A stretch of DNA of 64,000 bases, taken from NCBI RefSeq assembly GCF_035222275.1, contig NC_085886.1, forward strand, positions 3,162,001 to 3,226,000, read 5' to 3'. This stretch comes from Podospora bellae-mahoneyi. Its lineage: Eukaryota; Ascomycota; Sordariomycetes; Sordariales; Podosporaceae. The translations under genes were made by a program, and so were the position numbers. The stretch's first letter is position 1. Every line of letters begins with the position of its first letter. Below are positions 1 to 10,332 of this stretch, one piece after another. The notes beneath the pieces were generated by a model. That model had not been told where the DNA came from. It saw only the letters and a list, made by a program, of their open reading frames with translations, and ran no database searches.

Positions 1-1221
1 CTTGACAGCCACGACCTCTTGGGTCTTGAGGTTTTGGCACTTGACAACCTGGCCGAAAGTACCTTGGCCAAGAACATCCAAAATCAAGTAACGGTTCCTG
101 ACCCTCGCAGTTAGCTTTCGCTTCAACCTCTATCGCAATCAAGACTCCAACATACTTGTGCCCGGCTTCCTCAGAGCCCAGGATATCGTTGACATAGAGG
201 ATATAGTCACTATCCTCGTTATCAAACCCATCGTTCTTCACACCCTTGCTCGGTTTCGTCAGGACACGACGGGGATTCCGTGCCGAAGAGTACTTGAAAC
301 TGGGATTGCAAATCTGGTACGTGGCTGGAAGGTGCGCCGTGAGAGCTTGGAGAGGCTGTTGAGAAGTGTCAGTACATACGTCACCGGCATGGGTTCAAAA
401 TCTCGGCAATCTGGACGTACACTGATGAAGCCTCCCTCAGGGTTGGCTCTCCGGAACGGCGGCTGCGCGCTGATCTTGGGCTTCAGGTCAGATGGCCCTC
501 GGATCTTCCTAAACTCGGGCACCGGGCCCTTGTCGTGCAATTGCATGGCTTGTTGGGGGGCACGCTTGGGAGACTTGGGATCCATGTAAGAACCGTCCAT
601 GGCCGAGATGTTATTCGACGGCGAGTAGTTGTCTGGAATGGAGGAGTAGGGGTTTAAAGGAGGTAGCTGGGAGGCGGTTTGGCGACTACTGTTATAGTAC
701 GGGTTCTGCGGGGCATAGTCCGACGACCGGGTCGGCGACTGTCGTTGCTGGGGCTGCGCATACTGGCTACCTCCAGTTGACTTGTACGGTGATGTAGGAG
801 ACAAGACTTCCATGGGTGAGTATCGTTGCGCAGCGGTCGAGGGCTCTTGCTGCAAGTTCGCGGCTCGTCCACCAGAGAGGTGGTGGGAATGATGGGGGCG
901 CAGGGGATACTTGACGCTGGAATTGACGCCGGAGTAGCCATCATGGGCATCCTGCATGGCGACGTCTCCGTTGCCGTCGCGAATCTGGGGACTGGTCATG
1001 GGCGAAGACGATGAAGATGCTTGCTGCACCTGCTGCTGCTGCTGTTGTTGTTGTTGCGGGTTTAAGCCGCCTTGGTACTGGTCATACTTGAAGCCGGCTG
1101 GAGGTTGCGCCGCAGGCTGTCCATTGCTGGAGTACTCTCTGGGCGACATCTGGCTGGAGCCGTTGTATCGTCGTGAACCACCAGCGCTGGTCGGCTCGGT
1201 GTATGACTGCCACTGCTCCAT
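1..1221 (-). CDS. yak1: Dual-specificity protein kinase Yak1 (5' part, truncated by window edge)
   Basis: Exons on the minus strand are 421-1221, 156-355 and 1-97 (continuing beyond the window); introns are 356-420 and 98-155. The ATG at 1221 opens MEQWQSY. The N-terminal ~200 residues are Gln/Ser/Pro-rich and disordered, with a poly-Q run. Then comes the Yak1 signature: FRKIRGPSDLKPKI, RRANPEGGFIS, LPATYQICNPSFKYSSARNPRR, VLTKPSKGVKNDG and DNEDSDYILYVNDILG. The kinase domain starts at YLILDVLGQGTFGQVVKC, with the glycine-rich loop and the VAVK lysine just inside the edge. Yak1 is a DYRK-family kinase that acts in glucose, stress and growth-arrest signalling downstream of PKA and TOR. Family assignment is firm; most of the catalytic domain lies outside the window. 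Confidence 0.93.
1029..1066 (-). repeat. CAG/CAA poly-Gln tract in yak1
   Basis: A run of mixed CAG and CAA codons encodes about nine or ten glutamines in the disordered N-terminus of Yak1. Codon mixing suggests selection for poly-Q rather than a young pure microsatellite. Confidence 0.8.
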
Positions 1222-3598
1222 GGCTGCGGGCACCTCGAGATGCTTCGCTCGGAGTGGGTTGCGTCGTCGTTTGCGATGCGATGTTGGAGTTGCTTGTGTC
1301 GCAGAGGGTTTGGAGCCTTTGGGCTCGAAAGTGGGAGGGGGGACCCGCTCAGCGACGGCGGAGGCGGGTCACTATCGAGCCAAGCAACCGAGCAAGGTCT
1401 CAGGGATGGAGCCGTTTCTCAGCACGACCTGAGCTTGGAGCCTAGGTCACAGCAGGACAGGGGCGCTTGGGATCTTCTCTTGTTTTGCGCGAGCTAGGAG
1501 AAGCGGGAGAGAGAGCAGAACAAAAAAACGATGGACGTGAAATACCTAGGACAGACGGATCAGGATCTCATTGTGCCAGAGGTAGGAGGTACCTGTTGTG
1601 GGGGGTTGAAAGAGCTGAGTTTGGCGGGAGTGGGAAAGTTTGGGAGCGCAACACCACGCACTGCACCTACGGCACCGTGGGGACCACACGATTTGGCCGT
1701 GTCACGTCAGCGCCAACGTGAAAGCAATTTGCAAAGTAATCGCTTGGTAGCCAGCTTCGGGCTGCCTGTTGGCAATTCCTTTTCCGACGGAATTGGCTCT
1801 TTACTCGTTTTCCTGTCTACAAAATGACATTTCCCCTGTCGTTGCGAGAAAACTCTTTATCTTGTTCTCTATCTTGTCGTTTCAGGTCTGCCTGTGGCAG
1901 CTGGAGGTCTTTGGCACACACATGCCACACACGACACAACAAGATGTGGCCCAAGCTTGATACCATCGAATACGCGCTGGAGGGGCAAAAAAACCGCTGA
2001 TCTGGCATCTGAATGTTACCGCATTACGACACTTTTCGCGATGATCCTTCTAAGCTGATTTCAGCAAGATGAAAACTGTTACTAAATCTATATTAACAGA
2101 GGGTGCAGCGCGATCACAGAGATGCATATCGAGTGTGGTCTTCGGGATCCAACCGGGTGTGTGAGCAAGAATCAGTTGCTATACCTAGACGGGGATGCAG
2201 CTATTCATTCAAACTTCCACGCCACTCGAAAAGCCGGGATTCTCTTGACCCTCAGTATATGGGGTGGCTGAACATGACTACGGAGTTTCGTCTTGATGGC
2301 TGGCATAATCACAAACCTACCTCCGTAAATGATATCTGTGACCATCCTCTTCGATAGCGACTTACAGTGGTTGCATTCTGGTGCTGGTCTCCGCCCGGGT
2401 TCACCGTCGACTATTCGAATTGACGACACCAAGGCTACAGAGGTTGTCATTGGGGTTCAATCTGAAGATGAACAGACGTCAGCAAACTTGTGATGTTGGG
2501 CATCAACTCCTCAACCCCCCATGTCTCAGTGCCCCTTCAAGCAGCAGGAGTCAGCATAGCCGCCCGTCTTTCCGCAGCAGTCAAGCAATCGTCCGGCCCA
2601 GAAAAAAAAAACCTTTTCCCCTGCTGTTTGCATGCATTGGGTTGATAGCCACCGGTGAGCCAATCGTAAGAATGCCGCACCGGGCGACCAATCAAGATCC
2701 GAGCTGCTGCACACAGATATCACCACTTCGTACAACTTCTCACAGCTCAAATGAAAATGCGTAGTAGCAGAAGGAAAAAAGGGGAATCATCGACTTTCCA
2801 ATTCATAACCCGCGCGTGGTTTTTGCCCGTTAGGCCCATTGTGTCCAAGCCTTAGCACCGATTTTTTACAATCTTCCCGCTTTCCATCCCAATCCAGTCC
2901 CCAGTCCAAGTGCATACTCCATCCGATATTAGGTGTCGGTCGTGGGACCTGTCAGGAAAAGAAGACAGACGTACAGGAAAACTAGCCGAGCGACTCCACG
3001 TTCCACCTTTTAATAGAGCGAGTATACCAAAAATGTCGTGTTCTCATCAGATATCAAGAGCAATGAGAAAATGGGAAGTCAAGCTAAGGAAAAGGGCCCG
3101 AAAGTGTGCTCCCATGTGGTATCCTGAGCAGTGAAGAAGAAAAGAACAGATCAAATCATTGTGAGAGGCGTTAGTCAGATCAGAACCAGAGAAAAAACAA
3201 AACTACAAAATCCCGAGAAGAAATGTCGAAAGTCCAAGATCAAAATCAAACCAAAATCAAAAAAGATCAACAGAGGTAAATCGTGACGTGAAAATATCAC
3301 CAGCAGAGAAGAGAAACAACAGAGAGAAAACGCATTCGAAAACGAGAAGAGTAAAGCATCCGAAGAGAGGAGGAAGAAACGCAATAGCAGGCCCCAGATC
3401 CCAAACCCATATTCCCGAAATATCCATCCGAACCGTTGTTCATCGTTCAGATGATCCTCAAACCGCATGGCGAGCGCGAACGGTACGACGTGGATTCATG
3501 CGCCCACGCGCCAGGGCCTTCTGGCCAGATGAAAGAAAGGAAAGAGGCTTCGCAACTTTTCCGCCGCCGCATCTCTGGTATCGACGAGACCCGGACAA
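1222..3598. other. Intergenic region, YAK1 upstream / PUB1 downstream
   Basis: About 2.4 kb with no reading frame that shows a recognisable domain, codon pattern or splice structure. The part next to 1221 should hold the YAK1 promoter and leader. The A-rich part at about 3120-3400 probably holds the PUB1 3' UTR. I see no RNA gene or repeat. Confidence 0.5.
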
Positions 3599-5300
3599 CT
3601 AACCCTGGTAACCAGAATAGCCGTTGTTGCCAAAGTTCTGAGGCGGGGCCTGGCCCTGGTTCCACTGCTGAGCATTGTTCGGGTTCGGACCCTGACCGCG
3701 CCCGTAACCGCCAGCACTGGGGGGACCACTGTAGCCCATGGGGCCACCGCCGTACGCAGCAGGAGACTGGGCCTGAGCTCCAGTGTAAGCGGCCTGCTGA
3801 CCAGGACCAAAGTTGCCTACAAACACGTTTAGCCAGTTGGTTACAATCGCGATCGGAATGGAGAAAGAACATACCACCGTACTGGTTAAAGTAAGTAGAA
3901 GGAGTTCCAGGATAAGCGGGGGTCTGCGCGCTCTGAGGGCTGTACGCCTGGTTGGGATCGAACTGAGCCTGCTGAGCCTGAGGAGTCTTGTCCTTGCCCC
4001 ACTATATATTGTACTGTTAGCACTCGAACATGACAAAGTCAGGATGAAAGAATGGTACATGCGCTGCACTTGAGGGGGCGACCATTGACATTGTAGCCGT
4101 TCAACTGGCAAATGGCCATGGCCGCATTCTCATGGGTGTCCATCTTGATGAAGGCAAAACCACGGTCCGCCTGGAAGCGGGACTCAACCACAAAACCAAA
4201 GTTCTGGAAAAGCGGGACCAAGTCGTTCTGGGTGGTGTACGGGGTCAAGTTGCCCACGTAGCAAGTTGTCTGCCAGGCCGGAGTCTGATTGACAATCATA
4301 TCGTAAGAGTGAACGCCGTGGGTGGGGAAGTGATGGTGGCCGTAGGGGGTCGTCGGGGTCATGCCCATCTGCTGCATGGCCTGCTGCTGGGCAATCGAAG
4401 GCTGGCCCTTCTGGTTGGCCCAGTTGCAACGGATGGCGCGAGAACCGAGCCACTCGCCGTCCATGGAGCTCAAAGCCTTCTCAGCCTCGGGACGGTCGCG
4501 GAAAGCAACGAAGCCATAACCGCGAGAACGGCCAGTCTTCATATCCCACATGACACGAGCCTCGGAAACCGAGCCGAAAGCGGAAAAGGCCTGAAGAAGG
4601 ACCTCATCGTTGACCTCGTTAGAAAGATCGCCAACAAAGATGTGGAAGTGGTTCGAAGTGTCCTCCTTGTTCGTGTTGTTCGACTGATAAGCCCAGTTGA
4701 CACGAATTTCCTGTACAGAAAAAGCGTCAGCTTCAAGTAACAAATCATCAAAGAAAACTCGAACTTACAGCCTGGTGAACACGACGGCCGTTCAAAGTCT
4801 GCATGGCACGCTCAGCCGAGCCGGGATCATCATATTCAACGAAGCCATAATTGTAACCCTTCGCCTGTGGCATTCAAGTCAGTCAATGTTGCTTTGTATC
4901 AGGCCATGAACTCGACAGTGCGACTCACGTTCTTGTCCGGGATGATCTTGACGTTCTGGACGTGTCCAGTGGTCTCGAAGATTTGACGGAGAACGTCTTC
5001 GGTGACGCGGGGGTCGAGGCCACCCACGTAAAGGGCCCGCTTGTTGGGCTCGGGAGCGGCACGACGGGCGAAGGGGCCACCGCTCGTGGGAGAGATGATC
5101 CCACTCTTGTCGCCGCCGCCCAACGGCGATGTGATTGCAGTTGGGATGGGGTTGGTGTTCTGCGGGATATGGAGGGGCGGCGGGGGCATGTGCGCCGGGT
5201 TGCCATTGCCCTGGCCGTTCTCGTAGCCGGGCGCGCCGGCGTTGGCCTGGGGAGGAGGGGGGAGTTGGCCGGAGGCCGAAGCGGAACCGTTGTCAGCCAT
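3599..5300 (-). CDS. pub1: Pub1/TIA-1-like poly(A)/U-rich RNA-binding protein, three RRMs
   Basis: Exons (minus) are 4929-5300, 4769-4864, 4063-4710, 3875-4001 and 3599-3816, giving 486 aa. The ATG at 5300 opens MADNGSASASG. A Pro/Gly-rich N-terminus precedes three RRMs: RRM1 with ALYVGGLDPRV, split by two introns and ending in the EIRVNWAYQ linker; RRM2 with HFHIFVGDLSNEV (RNP2) and GRSRGYGFVAF (RNP1); RRM3 with TCYVGNLTPY and RGFAFIKMDTHENA. The linker RPLKCSWGK is typical of Pub1/TIA-1. The C-terminus is Gln/Gly/Pro-rich (prion-like). The family binds U- or AU-rich and poly(A) RNA, shuttles between nucleus and cytoplasm, and joins stress granules. The third intron (4002-4062) has a GC donor (GCATGT) with branch TGCTAAC and acceptor ATATAG; only this junction keeps the frame. 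Confidence 0.93.
4002..4062 (-). other. GC-AG intron in pub1
   Basis: The intron starts GCATGT and ends in AG after a TGCTAAC branch sequence. It joins codons for KCS to WGKD, a junction conserved in Pub1/TIA-1 proteins. The nearby GT (4058-4057) would shift the frame. Confidence 0.8.
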
Positions 5301-7455
5301 TTTGTTTGTTTGTTCGCTGGTGGCCGATGGATGTTTATACGGAAGTTCTTGAAGAATTCGAAGAATCGCGACGTTGGGCGAAGCTGGCAAGGAAGACTGT
5401 CGTCTTCTTGGCAAAAGAAAGCCCCACTGTGAAGCTGGGCCGGCAAGGAAGCAAGCGAGCAAGAATACTTTGCGAAAGAAAAGAACCGGAATGCTGGTTC
5501 CTGTTGTCGCAAAGCGGAGAGAGATGTGAAAGAAGAGGAAAAGCGTCAAATAGAGCAGAAAAATTTCCGACTCTTGTAGTCGCGACTGACCCTGGCGGGG
5601 CTGTTTTGAGCCTGGCCAACGATGCGAGATGCGGAAAGCGGGGGGATAACGACAGCGTCAGCGCCTCCTTCCCGGTGTCGATGGATTCTGTTGAGTTCCG
5701 CGCCGAGAGTGTACGGGGGTAGAAGCTTGGAGTTGAGGGCTGTCGTCCTAGCTTTGCGATACTTGCGATATGACAGCTAAACGGTAGGAAAGCGGAGACA
5801 AACTCAGCCAGGCAAAACTGAAAGGTAAGGTTGGTGATGATGATAAGAGAAACCGAGACCAACAGTGAGAAAAACAGACAATCAAAGGAGAAACCCCCGA
5901 GAGTTGCTAGCAGCTGGCAGCCCGGTATCTGCGCTGACTACTTGACGAAGGAGAGGGGAAACAAGAGAGAAAAAACCCAGAGAATGAGGAGAGCAAGGAG
6001 GTGATGGGAGGGGAAGGATTTTGCTCCAATCGTGCCATTGTCCTGGAATTGAGAGAAGCGGCACACAGTGCGGCGGCTCCTTGATTGGGAGGGACGGCCT
6101 GGCCCCTCTGGAGCACGCTATGCCTATCGGTGATCCGTGCTCTGAAGTCGTCCCGTGTGTCTCCCTGCAGGGCAGCTGTCAATTGGCCTGGATGTAGTGG
6201 CCAGCCTTCTATCACGCAAGGCTATCTACGGGGAACCGAGGAGGGGTGATGTTGGTGTTGGTGGGAGCGTTTACCGGGCACCAACGATTAACGGAGGCTG
6301 TTTGGGACCATCTAGAGAGAGATGGAGAGACGAGTACAAGTGCAACTGGACTCGTGATGGTACGCTTCGAACACAATCACCTAGTTGCCTGTTTGCGTTC
6401 TGGATGTGGCGTGTTTGCTAGCCGAGTCTTTGGCTGTCCCAAGCAAGGCCAAGTGAAGTGACATGCATGCATGTTCCAAAGCATTCGCATCTTGTGCGCC
6501 TCACCCCAAGGCAACATCTGCCTAGCTGTAGCCCGAGGTGCTAGGGCACACACATGCTTAAGTTCCTGTCACGCAAGGCCTCGTTGATTCAAAGACAAAG
6601 GGGTTTCCTCCATTTCTTGAGGGGCAAAAAGGACAAAAGGAGCAAAAAATACTTGTATAATTCGAGTATAAAATCATGAAAACCACAGGAAACCCTGGGC
6701 ACGCGAGATACAACGCTTCAGCACTGGCCCTGCCCACTGCACCAAAACAAAAAAATTAAGCTTAAAGACGGGGATACTTGTATATATATATGTATATATA
6801 TACATACCTTATCTTTCTGTCGGGCAGATGTTATTTCCACCTACAATTTCTTCTCCGCCAGTTTGAAAAAGTCTTTCCATCTATTCCTTTGTTGCGTTTG
6901 CTCACTGATTGCTTTCGGGTTCACTGGAATAACACTTGTGAGTGAGATAGTGGGGCACTGGGGGCAGCTCTTAAGAAACGAACTGGCCCCAGCCACCTAT
7001 GGGGTGCCCCACTACAGTTTCTCTCATTGGTCCCCAGGCAACGATATACTCTGGAGTAGAGAAGCGCTGTAAGCAATCAAGTCAGGGCCAACGACTTCAA
7101 CTTCCAAAGCTTTCAGCAACTGAGAGCAAGGATTTTGAGAGCTAAAACCAGGATTTAATATATCGCCTTTTCAAGTTTGTTTTTTCTTGTCAGGCCCGCT
7201 TTTTGGCAAAGACGAACGACTGGAATGGAGATAAGGACCATTGTCAGTTGTTGGTGCGTTTGAGCGTCTGTTTTCCTCTCGCCAACCACCCAACCAATCC
7301 CGCCAAGTCCTACCGTACTCACAAGGAACTCCTGGGACGGACGCGCTCCACGATCCATATCATCGGTACCACGCAGCACTTCATTCCGGTCCTCGGCCTC
7401 AACACCATCTGCCCCACTCACCACGGCTGGGTAACATCTTCAGCATCAACTAAGG
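5301..7455. other. Intergenic region between divergent pub1 and Med2-like genes
   Basis: About 2.15 kb. It begins with a pyrimidine-rich stretch (read on the minus strand) that probably holds the PUB1 leader and promoter. It also holds a short TA/TG-alternating tract at about 6781-6804 and a strong inverted repeat at 6948-7014. No coding sequence is supported. An in-frame TAA at 7432 closes the frame upstream of the next gene's ATG. Confidence 0.5.
6948..7014. repeat. Imperfect inverted repeat (hairpin-forming)
   Basis: TAGTGGGGCAC at 6948-6958 is the exact complement of GTGCCCCACTA at 7004-7014. Inside, TGGGG at 6959-6963 can pair with CCCCA at 6987-6991 across a bulge. No gene overlaps it. 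Confidence 0.75.
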
Positions 7456-8766
7456 ATGGCGGCACCCTCTGCTTCTCAAGTGAGAGCGCCTAAAGTGCCT
7501 GTGCTTGAACCTCTTGAGAAAGGACTTAACGAAATAGTACGCTTCTTTTCACAGAAGACCATGGCACATGTCTCTGTCTAACACAACCTCCAGCTTGTCC
7601 TCACCGGTAAGGCCTTCAGAGCAGCTGGCAAAGATCCCAAGAAGGGAACACCGCAAGAGACAGCCGCAGCCATCAACGCGCAGGTCCCGGCGGTGATAGG
7701 AAGATTCAACAATGCGCTGGATGATCTGGAGTGTGATCTGGTAAGTCAAGGTCTTCCAACCGCCAATGGCCAATGAGCAAATACTTAGCAATATCAGCTG
7801 CGAGCAAAAGCCGTCCTCCTTCGAGATCTGAATCAGTTGAAGGCAAACCGGAAACCACCTCCACCGCCAAAGCAAAAGCCGGTAGCTCCTTCAGCTGCCT
7901 CCATCCCGTCGGCACCTATGGAGTCGCCTGTCGTGGCAAAGAAAGCTCAGGTCTTCAAGGGAAATATGCCAGGCTCCAGTCGACCAGCGCCTTCGCCTGT
8001 GGCTGTTCCTGTACATCCCACCAAACAGGAGAACAAACCGGTGGCACCCATTCCAAACATGGGGGGCATTGATCTCTCGTCTCCCGAACTGAAGCACTCA
8101 CCCAGTCCGAAAACAGTCCCCCGAAGCAAGGCGGTGAAGAACTCACCGCAGTTGGCTTCAGTGGCTGCTGCTGCCGCTGCCGCAGGACGACCTGCCAGTG
8201 CTCCGCCCAAGAAGGAATCCAAGATCCCCCCACCGCAGATCCCTAGGCCGGGTACTGCGGCACCACAGTTTCCTTCCGGGCCTCCTACCATGCAGGCCAA
8301 AGCCGCTTCAGTCCCTGCTCGGAACATGTCCGCATCTCCAGCCATGGCGAACAGCACGCCTGTTGCTGGAGCGGCACCACAACAATCCCAGGGGCTTCCA
8401 CAGGCCAGCAGCGACAACTTCTTCACCGATATGACCTTTACTGTTGCACCTTCAGCCGAACAGCCAGGTGAGCACCAGCAACCACAGCAAATCGATTTGA
8501 CCAAACTTGATGGTTCGAATAACTTTGGTGTGGGGTCCGGATCATCGACCATGGACGTTGACAACGAGATTGACAACTTGTTTGAAGACATAAGCATGAA
8601 TATGGACTACAATTTGGAAGGAGGTGATTCTGCGGGCGATAACAGCAACTTCAACGACATGTACTTTGACCTGGAGGCCAGCAGCGGTGCTGCCACTTCG
8701 GGCAACAATAATAACGGCGGCGGCGGCAATAATCTTGGGCTGGATGATTTCGGGTTCCCTCAATAA
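7456..8766 (+). CDS. Probable Mediator tail subunit Med2 (fungal Med2 family)
   Basis: Exons 7456-7536, 7594-7740 and 7798-8766 encode 398 aa. The ATG at 7456 is the first after an in-frame stop. The N-terminal ~90 residues form the conserved part: LEKGLNEILVLTGKAF, AAGKDPKKGTPQ, VPAVIGRFNNALDDLECDL and RAKAVLLRDLNQL, a predicted helical bundle. The rest is disordered and rich in Pro, Ala and Ser, ending in an acidic/Asn-rich tail (LDDFGFPQ). This layout matches what I recall of the fungal Mediator subunit 2 family, which contacts activators in the Mediator tail. The start of the long C-terminal exon includes a poly-Ala stretch. The assignment rests on the N-terminal block only; an unrelated nuclear cofactor is the alternative. 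Confidence 0.62.
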
Positions 8767-8919
8767 TGGGTGGTTATGGCAGGGGCGCAGGGTCTGGAGT
8801 TGTTCTTTGAAGCGTTACGGCATAGCGAATGGATCAAACGGAAGTTGCAGGCAAAGTCGAATAATTCCTGCGGTCTGTCTTTTTAGTGGTGATATGATAT
8901 TGAGTAGCACGATGATAAG

Positions 8920-9048
8920 AACATGAAATATATGCAAACGAATTACTACTTGCAAGTCAACCTTCAAGGCCCCTGAGTAACAACATGAAATATATACAAA
9001 ACGAACCACCACTTCCCAGCCGGCAACTCTCTAAGGCCCCTGAGTAAC
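8920..9048. repeat. Tandem duplication covering the 3' end of the GH5 gene
   Basis: Copy 1 (8920-8981) and copy 2 (8982-9048) both begin AACATGAAATATAT and end AAGGCCCCTGAGTAAC. The middles diverge and differ by about 5 nt in length. The end of copy 2 encodes the last codons and stop of the GH5 gene (VTQGP, stop), so copy 1 is a decayed extra copy of the gene's terminus and 3' UTR. Confidence 0.8.
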
Positions 9049-10332
9049 AGCATACAACCCCTGAATCTTTTGCCTGAACCTCTCATTCCTCCACCCCTTC
9101 CACTCCCGATCCATCAACCCCCACGTCTCGTCATAATCCACCGTCCCCTCCCTGATATAGTAACCCCCCTGGATAGCCCAAACAGCCCACTCGGCATCGT
9201 TCCCCTCGAGGTACCCCACCAAACAGTCCAAATACCTATGATCCTGCTCGTTGAGGCCCCCGTACTGAGAGTCGACCTCACTCCCCTGCATCCCAACCCC
9301 AAACTCGCTCATGAATAAAGGTCCAGTGTAGGGCCTGTCCTGCTCCAGCACAAACCCAGACCAGAACCCATACCCAGCCTTGACCAAGTCACAGTTTTTG
9401 AACGGGTCGGGGAATGTCACGGTGAAAGAGTAAGCGTGCATCTCCCAGACGTTTTTCCCCTCCCACCCGGAGGTGTCGAGCATTCTGGTCTTGAGATGCA
9501 CCAGATCAGTTGACGACTGGGCGCCCCCGACGAGGATGAGCAAGTCTTTGTTTGCTTGATGGACTAGGTTGCCCGCTCTCTGGATGTTGGCGTACCAGTC
9601 CCTTCTGCCGTTCAAGTCCTGCAGGAGAAACGCGCGAAGTTCGTTACGTAAACCGAGGCCGACGACGCCGGGGTGGGATTTTGCCCAGGTGGCCATGAAG
9701 GCTAGGGAGGAGAGCCAGGAGGAGGTGGAAAAGAAGCGGGAGTTGAAGGGATTGTAGCCGGAGGCGGTGTCCCACCAGCCGTTGCCGTCGGTGAGGTTGC
9801 AGCACCAGGAGGCTTTGGAGACGTGGTTGTCGAGGATGGTGATTATTCCTTTTGACCAGAGGGTGTCGACTACGGCGGCAAAAACGTCGAGGGTGGTGGT
9901 GTTGGGGGTTATCCAGGGGTTTTGGGTGATTATCAGGGGGTAGATGTCGTTTATCAGGGCGGGTTTGGATTGCTGCTGGGAGACAGTGGTGAAGGAGGTG
10001 TGGACGGGGGTGGTGGGGCCGGAGAAGGTGAGGTCGGAGGAGAAGGTGAGGCGGACGCAGTTGAAGTTTTGGGTGGCGATCCAGGTGGTGATGTAGTCGA
10101 GGGGTTGGCGGTGGAGGCCCTCGGGGATGTTTGTCTCCAGATGGCCGGCCCAGTTGATGCAGCGGAGTTTGACGCGCTTGTTATTTGCGTCGAGGATCCA
10201 GCGGGAAGAGGTTGATAGGGGGAGGTGTGGGGGGGTAATCACTCCCGGGGTTGGGGCTGGGTCTTGAAGGAGAGGATTGGGGAGGGCAGATATGCCCGTG
10301 ACGAGGGTGAGAAGGAGTGACAGGACCTTCAT
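9031..10332 (-). CDS. Secreted glycoside hydrolase family 5 (cellulase-fold) enzyme
   Basis: A single-exon gene of 433 aa. The ATG at 10332 gives MKVLSLLLTLVTGISALPNP, a classical signal peptide. Visible GH5 marks are the barrel-entry WAGHLE, NCVRLTFSSD with the conserved Arg, ILDNHVSKASWCC with the conserved His, GLRNEL with the acid/base Glu, EMHAYSF, and MSEFGVG with the nucleophile Glu; a Trp (WAIQGGYY) lines the site near the end. The pattern (NWAGHLE, DNHVS..WCC, LRNELR) resembles the plant-type GH5 'cellulase-like' proteins more than classical fungal endoglucanases. There is no carbohydrate-binding module or linker. The substrate is unknown. It is convergent with the Med2-like gene, and its 3' end is partly duplicated downstream. 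Confidence 0.88.
   Translation of the reverse strand: MKVLSLLLTLVTGISALPNPLLQDPAPTPGVITPPHLPLSTSSRWILDANNKRVKLRCINWAGHLETNIPEGLHRQPLDYITTWIATQNFNCVRLTFSSDLTFSGPTTPVHTSFTTVSQQQSKPALINDIYPLIITQNPWITPNTTTLDVFAAVVDTLWSKGIITILDNHVSKASWCCNLTDGNGWWDTASGYNPFNSRFFSTSSWLSSLAFMATWAKSHPGVVGLGLRNELRAFLLQDLNGRRDWYANIQRAGNLVHQANKDLLILVGGAQSSTDLVHLKTRMLDTSGWEGKNVWEMHAYSFTVTFPDPFKNCDLVKAGYGFWSGFVLEQDRPYTGPLFMSEFGVGMQGSEVDSQYGGLNEQDHRYLDCLVGYLEGNDAEWAVWAIQGGYYIREGTVDYDETWGLMDREWKGWRNERFRQKIQGLYAVTQGP

Noticed and set aside
2103-2764. Possible small genes in the 1.2-3.6 kb gap
   Set aside because: Short frames with biased composition, no splice logic and no motif; treated as intergenic.
4132-4740. 202-codon plus-strand frame over PUB1
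   Set aside because: Antisense of RRM2 and RRM3, no domain or plausible start context.
8920-9048. LTR-like or transposon terminal repeat
   Set aside because: The repeats are direct, adjacent and contain the GH5 gene terminus, so a local tandem duplication explains them.
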